DNA of 38,815 nt from Gammaproteobacteria bacterium (GTDB lineage: Bacteria > Pseudomonadota > Gammaproteobacteria > Steroidobacterales > XN24), in contig CP070833.1 in assembly GCA_020341735.1 (NCBI GenBank), forward strand, positions 1,504,247 through 1,543,061. Direction: 5' to 3'. Every line of letters begins with the position of its first letter. Position 1 is the stretch's first letter. A program made the position numbers and the translations under genes. A model generated the notes under the pieces. That model did not search any database. It was not told the DNA's origin and worked only from the letters and a program-made list of their open reading frames with translations. This document shows positions 1-12,029 of the stretch, piece after piece.

Positions 1-1
1 T

Positions 2-2344
2 GATCTGACGCCCTTGTTGCAGGAGCTCGCATTGCGGGCCCGAAGAGCAAATATCGGATTCACAGTGGATTCCGAGGAGGCAGATCGGCTGGAACTGTCG
101 CTGGAACTTTTCGAGGCGGTCTACCGCGATCCTGGCCTGGATGGATGGGAAGGATTGGGTTTAGCGGTGCAGGCATATCAGAAACGTGGTCTTGCAGTCT
201 GTCGCTGGGTGATCGATCTTGCACGGGACGTGGGCAGACGAATTGGCGTGCGGCTGGTCAAAGGTGCCTACTGGGACGCTGAGATCAAGCACGCTCAGGT
301 CGAGGGACTCGACGGCTATCCGGTCTACACGCGAAAGCCGAACAGCGACGTTTGTTATCTGGCCTGCGCGCGGACATTGCTAGCTGCGGAAGCACAGACC
401 TATTGTCAGTTCGCCACTCATAACGCCCAGACACTGGCAAGCATCGTACATCTGTCAGGCGACAACCACACCTACGAATTTCAGCGGCTCCATGGCATGG
501 GCGACGAGCTCTACGACGAAGTGATGGGCGAAGACAAACTGAATCTGCCCTGCCGCGTCTATGCTCCGGTCGGTAATCATGAAGATCTTTTGCCGTATCT
601 CGTGCGCAGGCTGCTTGAGAATGGCTCCAACACCTCCTTCGTGAATCGCATCGTAGACGAGGAAGCGCCACTCGACGCCATTGTGGAAGACCCGGTGGAC
701 ACGGTTGAAGGATTCGAATCGCTTTCTCATCCAAAGATTCCGACGCCGCGAGACCTCTTCGGAAGTGAGCGCACAAACTCACGTGGATTGAATCTGTGCG
801 ATTCCAACCGCCTCGTGCCGCTCGCTGAGGAGATGGCTCACAGCCTGGAGACGGCGAGAACGGCTGGACCATTGGTGGGCGGAAAGCTCCTTGGTGGGAG
901 CCCGGTCGACGTGGTCGACCCCGCGGATCTACGCCGAGTACTTGGCAGGGTCGATTTCGCGTCCGAGGACGCATGTCGGCGCGCAGTGGATCTTGCAGCG
1001 TCCGCACACGCAGATTGGAACGAAACGTCGGCGGCTCGGCGTGCCGATATTCTGAACAAGGCGGCCGACCTGTTCGAGAGCCATGAGGCGGAACTACTGG
1101 CTCTGTGTGTCCGCGAGGCAGGTAAGTCAGTTCCGGACAGCGTCGCCGAACTGAGAGAAGCCGTGGATTTCCTGCGCTACTACGGCGCCCGGGCAAGCTT
1201 TGATTTCGGTGAGCCCAAAGACTTGCCGGGCCCGACGGGTGAGAGCAATCGACTAGGCAGAGAGGGGCGTGGGGTGTTCTTTTGCGTCAGCCCATGGAAC
1301 TTCCCGTTGGCGATCTTTGCCGGTCAGGTTTCTGCGGCTCTGGCCGCCGGTAATTCTGTTATCGCCAAGCCGGCCGAACAGACTTCTCTGGTCGCATTCC
1401 GGGCCGTGCAACTGTTGCACGAAGCCGGGGTCCCTGGCGACGTGCTCAATTTCCTTCCCGGCCTCGGACCGGACGTTGCGCGCCCGATTTTGCCGGATCC
1501 GCGAATCGCCGGAGTTGCTTTCACCGGCTCAACCGAGACGGCGCAGACGATTAACCGCCAGCTCGCGGCCCGCGAGGGCCCAATCGCTACGCTCATTGCG
1601 GAAACCGGCGGACAGAACGCGATGTTGGTAGACAGTTCCGCTCTCCCGGAGCAGGTTGTCCTGGACGCGGTCCATTCTGCATTCAATAGCGCAGGGCAGC
1701 GATGTTCGGCACTGAGAACACTGTTCGTTCAGGATGATGTGGCGGACCGTACGATTCGATTGCTCAAGGGTTACATGAAGCAGTTGGTCGTCGGCGATCC
1801 GGCGTTCCTGAGAACGGACGTGGGGCCGGTCATCGACAGCGACGCCTTGCAGATCCTGCGCGAGCATGAGGAGCGGATCACCTCTGAGGGGCGACTGATA
1901 GAGCGATGTGAGCTTGGTCCGGAGACTGAACACGGGACGTTCTTCGCTCCGATGGCGGTCGAGATCGACAGCCTCCAGCAGCTGCCAAGAGAGGTGTTCG
2001 GACCGGTTCTGCATGTGCTGCGCTACAAGGCAAGAGAACTCGACAACGTCATCGATCAGATCAACGCCACCGGCTATGGTCTGACGCTGGGCATACACTC
2101 GCGTATCGATTCCCAGGCGATGGAGATCGCGCGAAAGGTGAACGCAGGGAACGTGTACATCAATCGGAATCAAATCGGTGCCGTTGTGGGCGTTCAGCCG
2201 TTTGGCGGGCGTGGGCTGTCGGGGACAGGGCCGAAAGCAGGAGGGCCCGATTATCTGCATCGTTACTCGACCGAGCGCACCGTGACGATCAACACGTCGG
2301 CCGTTGGCGGAAACGCCAGTCTGCTATCGCTGGAAACTGACTGA
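2..2344 (+). CDS. putA: Bifunctional proline dehydrogenase / L-glutamate-gamma-semialdehyde dehydrogenase PutA, 3' part
   Basis: This enzyme oxidises proline to pyrroline-5-carboxylate with FAD and then to glutamate with NAD+. The reading frame is already open at the left edge, so the N-terminus lies outside the window; the TTG at 14 is not the start. The first ~230 residues are the end of the proline dehydrogenase barrel, with [35 protein letters not shown] and [10 protein letters not shown]. From about residue 290 comes the aldehyde dehydrogenase domain, with catalytic Glu in [10 protein letters not shown] (about residue 534) and catalytic Cys in AGQRCSA (about 568). Their 34-residue spacing is the ALDH standard. 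The protein ends soon after the ALDH domain, which suggests the short PutA type. sdaA follows after 10 bp, so the two probably share a transcript for amino-acid catabolism. Confidence 0.97.
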   Translation, partial: DLTPLLQELALRARRANIGFTVDSEEADRLELSLELFEAVYRDPGLDGWEGLGLAVQAYQKRGLAVCRWVIDLARDVGRRIGVRLVKGAYWDAEIKHAQVEGLDGYPVYTRKPNSDVCYLACARTLLAAEAQTYCQFATHNAQTLASIVHLSGDNHTYEFQRLHGMGDELYDEVMGEDKLNLPCRVYAPVGNHEDLLPYLVRRLLENGSNTSFVNRIVDEEAPLDAIVEDPVDTVEGFESLSHPKIPTPRDLFGSERTNSRGLNLCDSNRLVPLAEEMAHSLETARTAGPLVGGKLLGGSPVDVVDPADLRRVLGRVDFASEDACRRAVDLAASAHADWNETSAARRADILNKAADLFESHEAELLALCVREAGKSVPDSVAELREAVDFLRYYGARASFDFGEPKDLPGPTGESNRLGREGRGVFFCVSPWNFPLAIFAGQVSAALAAGNSVIAKPAEQTSLVAFRAVQLLHEAGVPGDVLNFLPGLGPDVARPILPDPRIAGVAFTGSTETAQTINRQLAAREGPIATLIAETGGQNAMLVDSSALPEQVVLDAVHSAFNSAGQRCSALRTLFVQDDVADRTIRLLKGYMKQLVVGDPAFLRTDVGPVIDSDALQILREHEERITSEGRLIERCELGPETEHGTFFAPMAVEIDSLQQLPREVFGPVLHVLRYKARELDNVIDQINATGYGLTLGIHSRIDSQAMEIARKVNAGNVYINRNQIGAVVGVQPFGGRGLSGTGPKAGGPDYLHRYSTERTVTINTSAVGGNASLLSLETD

Positions 2345-2354
2345 GCATGTTCGG

Positions 2355-3713
2355 GTGACCATATCCGTCTTCGATATATTCAAGATCGGAGTCGGTCCGT
2401 CCAGTTCCCACACCATGGGCCCTATGAGGGCGGCAGCCCGGTTCGTGCGGGATCTGGAGTCGGAAGACGTGCTCTCACGGGTCGCCAGGATCGGCATCCA
2501 GCTCTACGGATCTCTTGCCCTGACTGGTCGGGGTCACTGTACCGACATGGCGGTGCTTGTGGGACTGGAAGGTGAAGACCCCGAGACACTCGATACTGAA
2601 GTTGCAGCCGAACGCCTTGCACGAATCCGGGAGACAGGCCGCCTGCATCTTCCAGGAGGGGCGGGCATTCAATTCGATGAGCAGATGGACCTGCTGTTTC
2701 ACGAAGATCAGGTTTTGCCCCGCCATCCGAACGGCATGCGATTCACGGCGCTTGACAGGGACGGCGGCTTGCTGCTCGCAGAGGAATTCTATTCTCTCGG
2801 CGGCGGCTTCGTCGTCCGCGGGGAGGAGGAACAGGCAGCCGGCGTCACTCTCAGGCAACCTCCCTACGTTTTCGAATCGGCGGCTGAGTTGCTGGATCTT
2901 TGCCAGCAGAGCGGCCTGAGAATCGATCAACTCGTCCTTGAGAACGAGAAGACCTGGCAGGGCGAAGATGAGATTCGTGATCGACTTCTGCAGCTCTGGT
3001 CGGTCATGCAGGACTGCGTCAAGAAGGGATTTAATGCCGAGGGAGTACTTCCCGGCAGGCTGAAAGTGACGCGACGCGCACCCAGGCTTTACCGGGAGCT
3101 TTGTGGTGAGGGCGCAGCTGGGGACTTTATGGATTGGGTGAACGCCTATGCGCTCGCGGTGAATGAGGAAAATGCCTCCGGAGGACGCGTTGTTACAGCA
3201 CCGACCAATGGCGCAGCCGGCATCATCCCTGCCGTGCTGCACTACTACCGTCGCTTCATTAGCAGTGCAGACGAGGGTGGCATCTTGAGATTCCTCCTTG
3301 CTGCAGGCGCCATCGGTACTCTGTACAAGAAGAACGCCTCCATTTCGGGCGCAGAAATGGGGTGCCAGGGAGAGGTCGGTGTTGCATGCTCGATGGCCGC
3401 CGGCGGGCTCGCTTCTGCTATGGGCGGTACCGACGCCCAGGTGGAGAACGCCGCAGAGATAGGCATGGAGCACAATCTGGGACTGACTTGCGATCCGGTA
3501 GCCGGACTCGTTCAAATCCCCTGCATAGAACGTAATGCGATGGGCGCGATCAAAGCTGTGAATGCGGCTCGCATGGCGCTCCGTGGCGATGGAGAGCATG
3601 TTGTCCATCTAGACCAGGTAATTGCCACTATGCGACAGACCGGACTGGATATGTCTCATCACTATAAAGAGACGTCCCAGGGTGGGCTGGCAGTGAATGT
3701 GACGGAATGCTAG
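2355..3713 (+). CDS. sdaA: L-serine ammonia-lyase, single-chain iron-sulfur type
   Basis: The enzyme deaminates L-serine to pyruvate and ammonia using a [4Fe-4S] cluster. The start chosen is GTG 2355 (protein begins [20 protein letters not shown]), because family members begin right at this motif; the open frame extends upstream into putA without homology. That gives 452 residues, the usual length. Cluster cysteines are visible at about C337 (GAEMGCQGE), C379 ([10 protein letters not shown]) and C390 ([11 protein letters not shown]). Their spacings of 42 and 11 match characterised SdaA proteins. The [11 protein letters not shown] substrate-binding motif is present. The gene sits 10 bp after putA, so proline and serine breakdown are probably co-expressed. 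No strong Shine-Dalgarno is seen, which fits translational coupling to putA. Confidence 0.95.
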   Translation: MTISVFDIFKIGVGPSSSHTMGPMRAAARFVRDLESEDVLSRVARIGIQLYGSLALTGRGHCTDMAVLVGLEGEDPETLDTEVAAERLARIRETGRLHLPGGAGIQFDEQMDLLFHEDQVLPRHPNGMRFTALDRDGGLLLAEEFYSLGGGFVVRGEEEQAAGVTLRQPPYVFESAAELLDLCQQSGLRIDQLVLENEKTWQGEDEIRDRLLQLWSVMQDCVKKGFNAEGVLPGRLKVTRRAPRLYRELCGEGAAGDFMDWVNAYALAVNEENASGGRVVTAPTNGAAGIIPAVLHYYRRFISSADEGGILRFLLAAGAIGTLYKKNASISGAEMGCQGEVGVACSMAAGGLASAMGGTDAQVENAAEIGMEHNLGLTCDPVAGLVQIPCIERNAMGAIKAVNAARMALRGDGEHVVHLDQVIATMRQTGLDMSHHYKETSQGGLAVNVTEC

Positions 3714-3733
3714 ACGAGATTGGAGAAAATTAG

Positions 3734-4327
3734 ATGAAACTGGTAACGACTTTGGCAACATTGATCCTGATTGTTGGCACAGCAGCCAGCCTGGCGCAGT
3801 CGGGAGGCCAGCCCGAGATATATGTCAGGCAGGACGCCAATGCTGACTTCAGCGGATTCAAGACATACGGCGTTGTAGAACCGGGCGCGCCGCTGAGCGA
3901 CGCGGCGCCTGCAAGGGGCAGGGGCCGTTCCCAGCCCGACGACGCGCGGCGCCTCGCAGCGGGTGAGGAGGCGATCCGGCAGACCATCAAGGATGCGCTG
4001 ACGGAGAGGGGATTCAAACCCGACCAGGAGGGCTCTCCCGATTTCTTCATCGGTTACGACGCTCTTGCGATCCGTTTCGATGACCCGATGAACATGCCGG
4101 GGGACCTCATCCGGCCCACCTGGGGAAACACCGTCAGCGTGGTTCGCACTTACTCCGTATTTGACTCGGCGGCAGCGTTTGAAGGGCGTCTGACTATTTT
4201 CGTGGTAGATGGCCGGTCGAAGCAGATCATCTGGAGTGCCACGGCCGAAGGCAACATTCGTAATCTGCGCAATATCGAGAACAATGCCCATCGTCTGGTT
4301 TCGGACATGATGAGCAAAATGCCATGA
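3734..4327 (+). CDS. Exported DUF4136-family protein
   Basis: A 197-residue protein with an N-terminal signal peptide (MKLVTTLATLILIVGTAASLA, then QSGG). There is no lipobox cysteine, so it should be periplasmic, although many DUF4136 relatives are lipoproteins. DUF4136-like features are FSGFKTYGVVEP near the N-terminus, EEAIRQTIKDALTERGF, PDFFIGYDA in the middle, and a C-terminal GRLTIFVVDGRSKQIIW followed by a helix. The linker around residues 50-75 is rich in Arg, Gly and Pro. The ribosome site TTGGAGA lies 8-9 bases before ATG 3734. It follows sdaA by 20 bp and may be the last gene of the putA-sdaA unit. The molecular role of DUF4136 is not established, so I assign none. Confidence 0.8.
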   Translation: MKLVTTLATLILIVGTAASLAQSGGQPEIYVRQDANADFSGFKTYGVVEPGAPLSDAAPARGRGRSQPDDARRLAAGEEAIRQTIKDALTERGFKPDQEGSPDFFIGYDALAIRFDDPMNMPGDLIRPTWGNTVSVVRTYSVFDSAAAFEGRLTIFVVDGRSKQIIWSATAEGNIRNLRNIENNAHRLVSDMMSKMP

Positions 4328-4504
4328 GCCGGGCTGGCGGCAAGTTTTTTGCCCGCTCACGTGAGTTGCGTCCGGGCAATGCGCTTTGCAGAAGGCGTTT
4401 TTTCCGGCGGAGGGCCTCCTGCGATCACTCATCACGCCGCTCACATGGCATTCGTTAACTCTCATCTGACCGGGCCGTTCACAAGTTTGAGCGGTCCATA
4501 CAGC

Positions 4505-4535
4505 AGAACGGCGGCGTATTTAACGCCGCCGTTCT
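4505..4535 (+). terminator. 13-bp perfect hairpin, probable terminator after the putA-sdaA-DUF4136 unit
   Basis: AGAACGGCGGCGT pairs with ACGCCGCCGTTCT around an ATTTA loop. The 3' arm is followed by TGCTTTC, a modest T-rich tail on the plus strand. It lies 178 bp after the DUF4136 stop and 113 bp beyond the katG stop on the other strand, so it may serve both. I see nothing else in the 320-bp gap 4328-4647; a short open frame there (4349-4588) has no protein-like features. Confidence 0.65.
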
Positions 4536-4647
4536 TGCTTTCATGGGTCACGAAAAGCTTTCGAAACTCACATCTGGTTCCAGCCTAGGTTTCCGCAAGC
4601 CATGTTTCATTGGCCATCGAATGACTGCTCGCCGGGTTTAATTCCCT

Positions 4648-7003
<2,356 letters not shown>

Positions 7004-7183
7004 CAAAAGTCGCCACTAAGCGGAAAAGATACTGTCTTTTCGTATCCTGGAGTGCTCATATCCGGATCTGTCGGTACTGAGACCGGCGCAGCGGCGGGCT
7101 CTGATTTGGTTCGTCCAAACGGAGTTCGCGGCTCATCTCGAGTACCGCCGCGACACGGCGGCAGACGCAGGCAACCCCCGACG

Positions 7184-8140
7184 CTATACGATCTCTCTTC
7201 CCAGCAGGCGCGATTTTGCTTTGCGGGATACCCTGAACTTCACGTCCAGATATCGATAAAGGAACTCCGGAACATTGACTTCGCAGGTCGATTCCAGGCC
7301 TTCGAACCCGGGCGAGGAATTGACCTCGCAAATCCGGAACCCGACCTCTTCGTCATAGAGGAAGTCCAGTCCAGCCATGTCCATATCGAGGACATGCATG
7401 ACCTCAGCCACTGAGAGTGCATTGCGTGGACCTGTCTCGAATGGTTTGGCGGTACCGCCCTGAGAGTAGTTGGACTTGAAGCCGGATTTTGCTATCCGCT
7501 CCATCGCCGCGACGATGTGGCCGCCGATCGACAGGACCCTGACGTCTCGCCCGCGGCTTTCCGCCAAGAATTGTTGCAACACCAGTTGCGCCGCAGGGTT
7601 ATTGGCCTCGACGAACTGCAGTAGATCCAGCAGTTTTTCCCTGTCGTCGCACAAATAGACGCCGCTGCCCTGAGTACCGACAAGGGTTTTCACGACAACC
7701 GGAAATCCCATCTCGCGCTCAACGAAATCCGCGTCGATCGGGAATTTTACGAGGATTGTTTTCGGCACGGGAAGGCCCGCGCTGGCAAGGATCTGCAGGT
7801 GCAAGAGCTTGTCTTTGGCGAGTTCAACGGCGTCCGGTCCATTGACGCAGTAGACGCCCAGGTGTTCCAACTGACGCAGTACCGCCATGGCGAAGTAACC
7901 GGTTGTCGAACCCATGCGTGGAATGACGAAATCCGGTAGCTCAACTTTCTCTCCCTGGACGAATACGCCGTCTTCACCTTCCGAGTTGACCAGCAACTGT
8001 ACGTCGGCCGGATCCACGACGCGTACGTCGTAGCCATGTTCTGGCGCCGCCTCAACCAGCCTGTCGATTTCGTAATTTTCCTGCTTTACCAGAGACGGGT
8101 CCGGTCGATACAGGATCCAGCCGCTCGCCACATGCGCCAT
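7184..8140 (-). CDS. RimK-family ATP-grasp ligase (alpha-L-glutamate-ligase-like)
   Basis: An ATP-grasp enzyme of 318 residues that should join an amino acid, often glutamate, to a carboxylate through an acyl-phosphate. The N-terminal ~95 residues form the pre-ATP-grasp domain (WILYRPDPS, PDFVIPRMGSTTGYFAMAVL). Then come CVNGPDAVELAKDKLLHLQIL, the ATP-binding segment PVVVKTLVGTQGSGVYLCDD, VLQQFLAESRGRDVRVLSIG, and the metal-binding end GFRICEVNSSPGFEGLE. AAGGAG lies 9 bases before ATG 8140. It is downstream of the symporter fusion on the same strand with an 83-bp gap. The real acceptor could be ribosomal protein S6, another protein or a small molecule; the sequence does not say which. Compared with E. 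coli RimK it has a longer C-terminal tail rich in basic residues. Confidence 0.87.
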   Translation of the reverse strand: MAHVASGWILYRPDPSLVKQENYEIDRLVEAAPEHGYDVRVVDPADVQLLVNSEGEDGVFVQGEKVELPDFVIPRMGSTTGYFAMAVLRQLEHLGVYCVNGPDAVELAKDKLLHLQILASAGLPVPKTILVKFPIDADFVEREMGFPVVVKTLVGTQGSGVYLCDDREKLLDLLQFVEANNPAAQLVLQQFLAESRGRDVRVLSIGGHIVAAMERIAKSGFKSNYSQGGTAKPFETGPRNALSVAEVMHVLDMDMAGLDFLYDEEVGFRICEVNSSPGFEGLESTCEVNVPEFLYRYLDVKFRVSRKAKSRLLGREIV

Positions 8141-8223
8141 GTCATTCGCTCCTTATTATCGTTATTGCTCTTGTCATTCGCAGATGCCGCTGGTCGCAGA
8201 ATCGGTGCGTCACACCGCGATCG

Positions 8224-10422
8224 CTAATTATCAGACTGTGCCGCCTCGTCATCACGGCCGAAGCCAATCACATTTCTCAGGATAGACCACCTGGGCTCGC
8301 GATCATCGGCTTGCTTGCCCATGACCCAGTGGTCGAACAGCTTACTGACGTAGCCCGACTCCAGTTTGGTGGTGATCCAGCTGTCGACCAGGTTTAGCAG
8401 ATCGCCCTGCTGCCTTGGCATGGCGATAGCGGCAGGCATGCGGGAACTGAGCTCCGCGGGACGGGCAACCGCATACTGGGGAAATACAAGCGTCCAGGCG
8501 CCGCCGGCCTCCGCCGAAAAGAACACCGCGTCCATCTCGCTGATCTCGCCGCGAAGAAACTGCCGCGGGCTCTCTATCTGCTTTATTTGCGCGTCCGGCA
8601 GTATTCTGGTCAGCGGTTGCTCGAAGTATGGAGAGCTGGGCACACCTATAGTCAGGTCCTCTATTTTCCGCATCTTTGCCAGGCTGCTATAGCGGTTCCG
8701 CTCGTGATCTTTCACCAGGAATCCCGCTGAGTGATAGGTGTAGGGTCGTGAGAAAGCGACCTCGATGACTTTCTCGGGCACAATCGTAAGCCCGCCTAAA
8801 ATCAGGTCGACCTCGCCGGAATTCAAGGCGCTGACGAACCCATCTCTATTCAGCCTGACGATGTCCAGCTTCAGGCCGAAATCCCTTGCAAAGGCGTGTG
8901 CCAGGTCCATGTCCATGCCGACAGTTTCGCCAAGATTATTTCGGTACGCATACGGTAACCGGTCGGGAAAGTAGCCGATTCGGATTACGCCGCGTTCCCT
9001 GATGACATCCAGTCGAGAACGACTGAGATCCGGACCCGATAGTGCGGGCGGGCGTTCTGTATCTCTGGTTTCGACTTGGACCGGATCACCGGTGAGTCGT
9101 TTGGAAACGAAGATATCCAGGCCTTCGTAGGTGTAGGGTATGGCAGCGGTTAATAGCAGTCCCAGGCCCGCCATAGTCACATAGAAGAACAGCAGGCCGA
9201 GCGCGGCGATCTGGATCAGCTTTCGCCATCTAAGGATGCCCAACATGGCGGTTGCTCCAAGGATCGCGATCACGACGCCATGCATCGCCGCCAGCCCGGT
9301 TGCGAGTCTGCCTGTGATGACGGCCCCCAGGAGATAGAGCTGAAACATATCGGCTGGAAGCTGGAAGACATCCAGCAAGAATGGTAGCGCCACAGCCATC
9401 TGCCCGAAGGCAGAGAACAGCCCCATCACCGAAAACTTTGGATATTGGTCCGGTGCCAGCGGAACACCGGTGAACCAGGCGGCGAAAAGGATGAAGCCGA
9501 GCCCCAGCAGCGTCCCGACGCTGGGAAAGCTGTACGCCGTGGGGACCAGGAGGTCAATCGCCGACCTCGCGTCGTCTGAGGGCAGCCGATGTTCGTCCAG
9601 TAAAGCCTTGCATCGTTCCGCCATCATCGGCAGCACGATGAGGACGGTCCCGGTCGCGATCGCCGTGATGAAGGGGGTCCTGACCGTCCGCATCACGTCC
9701 CTGGCGGAAAATGGGGTTGCCCAGGACACCAGCAACGGCAGTATCACGAATGTCAGTATCAGCCAGGCCCCTACATATGCCCACAGGTAGACCTGTAGTT
9801 TCTCCAGAGCCTCGGTTTGGATCGTCCCTGCCGCATTGGCGGCGATCGCAAATATCCCCAAGGGCGCCAGCCTTGCCACCCAGCTTGTTATTTTCATCAG
9901 TGTGGCGGTCAAGGTATCCAGACCGCGCAGCAGGCCAGACTTGTTTGGGACGGATATCAGAGCGGTACCCATCAGGATGCTGAACACAACAACCGCCGGA
10001 AGAATCGTGTTGGCCAGCGAGAAAAACGGGTTGGCTGGCAGGTACAAGAGCAGCGGGTCGAACTCGACCTGGGCACTCTGCGTCGTCGTGCTAAAGAAGG
10101 CAGCTGCCTCCCAATCAGGGTAGGCGAAGGGGAGAGCCAGTAGCCCGATCATCGCGATGACCCAGAGGAACAGGATCAGCATCCCGCCCTGAGAGCCGAT
10201 TTGCCGTGCATGAGACATGTCCAGCTTGCCTAATCCTCCGATGAGGGAAACCAGGACATAAGGGACGACCGTCATCTGCAGAAGGCGCACGTATGCATCG
10301 CCGAAAAGACCGAACACACCGGCATCCTCGCCAAAGAAGATACCGATGAAGAGGCCGAGGCTGAGTCCCCAGATGACCTGAGAAAAGGCGCTCTTCGGGA
10401 ATAGGCGAAACCTGCGAGTCAT
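8224..10422 (-). CDS. DAACS-type symporter fused to a C-terminal family-3 solute-binding domain
   Basis: A 732-residue two-part transporter. Residues ~1-430 are a dicarboxylate/amino-acid:cation symporter fold (VIWGLSLGLFIGIFFGE, LLQMTVVPYVLVSLIGGLG, LPANPFFSLANTILPAVVV, RLAPLGIFAIAANAAGT). A further hydrophobic segment (LIQIAALGLLFFYVTMAGLG) follows the usual eight-helix core and would carry the tail to the periplasm. Residues ~470-700 are an SBP_bac_3 domain (RLDVIRERGVIRIGYFPDRLPYAYRN, GMDMDLAHAFARDFGL, GEVDLILGGLTIVPEK). The symporter half is atypical: the NMDGT motif region reads YSFPSVGTLLGLG, and the serine-rich hairpin reads FITAIATGTVLIVLP. The substrate cannot be inferred. The 130-bp gap upstream (10423-10552) should hold its promoter; I found no convincing boxes there. 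Confidence 0.88.
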   Translation of the reverse strand: MTRRFRLFPKSAFSQVIWGLSLGLFIGIFFGEDAGVFGLFGDAYVRLLQMTVVPYVLVSLIGGLGKLDMSHARQIGSQGGMLILFLWVIAMIGLLALPFAYPDWEAAAFFSTTTQSAQVEFDPLLLYLPANPFFSLANTILPAVVVFSILMGTALISVPNKSGLLRGLDTLTATLMKITSWVARLAPLGIFAIAANAAGTIQTEALEKLQVYLWAYVGAWLILTFVILPLLVSWATPFSARDVMRTVRTPFITAIATGTVLIVLPMMAERCKALLDEHRLPSDDARSAIDLLVPTAYSFPSVGTLLGLGFILFAAWFTGVPLAPDQYPKFSVMGLFSAFGQMAVALPFLLDVFQLPADMFQLYLLGAVITGRLATGLAAMHGVVIAILGATAMLGILRWRKLIQIAALGLLFFYVTMAGLGLLLTAAIPYTYEGLDIFVSKRLTGDPVQVETRDTERPPALSGPDLSRSRLDVIRERGVIRIGYFPDRLPYAYRNNLGETVGMDMDLAHAFARDFGLKLDIVRLNRDGFVSALNSGEVDLILGGLTIVPEKVIEVAFSRPYTYHSAGFLVKDHERNRYSSLAKMRKIEDLTIGVPSSPYFEQPLTRILPDAQIKQIESPRQFLRGEISEMDAVFFSAEAGGAWTLVFPQYAVARPAELSSRMPAAIAMPRQQGDLLNLVDSWITTKLESGYVSKLFDHWVMGKQADDREPRWSILRNVIGFGRDDEAAQSDN

Positions 10423-10552
10423 GACCGGATGCTACGGTGCCCCCTTGTTTACCGCGCATTCTAAGGGATACGGCTGCCCGAGGAGTAACTCACCTGGGGA
10501 GCGGGCCAGATCGATCCAGGGATTCCCATGAGGGCAGTGGCTGGCGGCAGTG

Positions 10553-11074
10553 CTACTGAAAATCCTGAGGCCGCAAGATGTCAGATTTGTTTTTTGGGAA
10601 ATCGAAGTACACGAATTCGCCATCAGCTGCCTGGATATCGCTCCAGTCGGTCACATCAAAATCTACGCAGAATAGGGCTGCGGTCGGCATGTTATCGATC
10701 CGCGTTGTCGTCAGGCGATTCGCAAAATCGGTGAATCCAGGATTGTGGCCGACGAGCATGAGGTGATTCGCGAGAGTCTCAAGGGAAGTCACAATCCTGA
10801 AAATAATTCCGGCGCTTGCGTGATACAGCGATGGCTCTTGGATGATCCGTTCCTCCGGATAGCCCATCTGTCGGGCTGCCATTCGTGCTGTCGAAATGGC
10901 CCTTTTTGCCGGGCTCACGATCAGCAGGTCAGGAGTTTGCCCGCGAGCCATCAGGCGCCGCCCCATTTCCGGCGCGTCTCTGCGGCCGCGTGGATTCAGC
11001 GGCCTGTCGAAGTCACTCAGACCGGGTTCATCCCAACTGGACTTGGCGTGACGCAAGAGAGTGATACGTTTCAA
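10553..11074 (-). CDS. sixA: SixA-type histidine phosphatase
   Basis: A small member of the histidine phosphatase superfamily. SixA removes phosphate from histidine in phosphotransfer proteins. Seen: the RHG-type active site LLRHAKSSW at the N-terminus, RPLNPRGRRDAPEMGRRL, SPAKRAISTARMA, and the second catalytic His in LVGHNPGFTDFANRL. I prefer the TTG start at 11074, because the protein then begins LKRITLLRHAK as in the family and GGGGTGG lies 7 bases upstream. In-frame ATG 11110 and GTG 11125 would overlap the upstream gene and have poor ribosome sites. It is 22 bp after the EEP lipoprotein gene and is the last of the long suf-led transcription unit. The product is about 173 residues. The natural substrate is uncertain. 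Confidence 0.85.
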   Translation of the reverse strand: MKRITLLRHAKSSWDEPGLSDFDRPLNPRGRRDAPEMGRRLMARGQTPDLLIVSPAKRAISTARMAARQMGYPEERIIQEPSLYHASAGIIFRIVTSLETLANHLMLVGHNPGFTDFANRLTTTRIDNMPTAALFCVDFDVTDWSDIQAADGEFVYFDFPKNKSDILRPQDFQ

Positions 11075-11096
11075 GAGGAGACCACCCCTATAAGTC

Positions 11097-12029
11097 TCAG
11101 CCGCCGTCATCGTCCTTGTAGCCACTGCCGGCCAGACGTCGGTCCTCGCTTTCCGGGTTGATTGCTAATTCTGCGACGATTGCTCGGTGATCGGAAACCG
11201 GGTCGTCGAGAACATCAAACCCAACAAACCGAAATTCGCTGGACACAAGGATCCAGTCGAGCCGGCGATCCAGCTTTGGAAACGTCACTATGCCCGCATC
11301 CAGAGGCGCGTAGGCAGTGAGATTCAGGTTCTCGACCAGTTCTCTCAATACTCCATCCTTGTGATTCCACTCGGTGTTGAAGTCACCCATCAACACGAGA
11401 GGTCGATTGCGGTCGGCGAGGGCGGCAACCAATTCGGCCGCCTGGCGCTGCCGAATGGCCTCTCGCAGGGGTTCCATATGCACGGAGACAACGTCGATTT
11501 CCATATCCCTGTCCGGCCAACGGACAATGGCGAGACTGAATCCTTTCGGTAATGACGCCGGTGCCGGGAGAAAAGTGTGGGCGCTATGCTCTTCAATCGG
11601 TAGCCTGGAAATAACCGCCGTTCCATACGATAGACCGAGACCACGTGCATGCGCTGTGTGCATTCCCCATTCGAATTCTGCCGCCGCGGCTATATATTCC
11701 ACATGATGGAAATTGCCACTCCATCTCGACGGTGCGTCAGCTTCCTGGAGGCCAATCACGTCCGGTGACTCCCGGCGGATAAGAGTCTCTACGGCGTCCA
11801 GGTTACGGCGAGCGTCCTCTTCGTCCTGGAAGACCTGGTGGACGCCGTCTCCTCGTCCATGCGCCAGGTTGATGCTGAGCATCCTCAACGTCGGATCGTC
11901 TGCCATGCCGCTGGAGGGCCGTGCATGATCGACGGGAGCGAAAGTGCTCGGCTGTGGAGCAAGATTGGGGCTGACGCAGCCGCAAGCGATGACGGCCAGG
12001 GTAGCCAAGCACAGAGCACGCAGATTCAC
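11097..12029 (-). CDS. Endonuclease/exonuclease/phosphatase-family lipoprotein
   Basis: A 310-residue protein of the EEP superfamily, Mg2+-dependent enzymes that cleave phosphodiesters in DNA, RNA or lipids. The signal peptide ends in a lipobox (LAVIACGCVS), so it is probably anchored to a membrane as a lipoprotein. Catalytic motifs in order: SINLAHGRGDG, GLQEAD (metal-binding Glu), VSVHMEP, LMGDFNTEWNHKDG (Asp/Asn), RLDWILVS, and PVSDHRAIVAEL (catalytic Asp-His). Location outside the cytoplasm makes a lipid or extracellular nucleic-acid substrate more likely than DNA repair; this is inference. Its start overlaps the DUF5329 gene by 4 bp (12026-12029), so translation is coupled. Confidence 0.85.
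   Translation of the reverse strand: MNLRALCLATLAVIACGCVSPNLAPQPSTFAPVDHARPSSGMADDPTLRMLSINLAHGRGDGVHQVFQDEEDARRNLDAVETLIRRESPDVIGLQEADAPSRWSGNFHHVEYIAAAAEFEWGMHTAHARGLGLSYGTAVISRLPIEEHSAHTFLPAPASLPKGFSLAIVRWPDRDMEIDVVSVHMEPLREAIRQRQAAELVAALADRNRPLVLMGDFNTEWNHKDGVLRELVENLNLTAYAPLDAGIVTFPKLDRRLDWILVSSEFRFVGFDVLDDPVSDHRAIVAELAINPESEDRRLAGSGYKDDDGG

Noticed and set aside
2475-3608. 377-codon minus-strand frame inside sdaA
   Set aside because: Antisense shadow; sdaA has all its cluster ligands in the sense frame.
4349-4588. Short plus-strand frame after the DUF4136 gene
   Set aside because: It spans the terminator hairpin and has no ribosome site or protein-like pattern.
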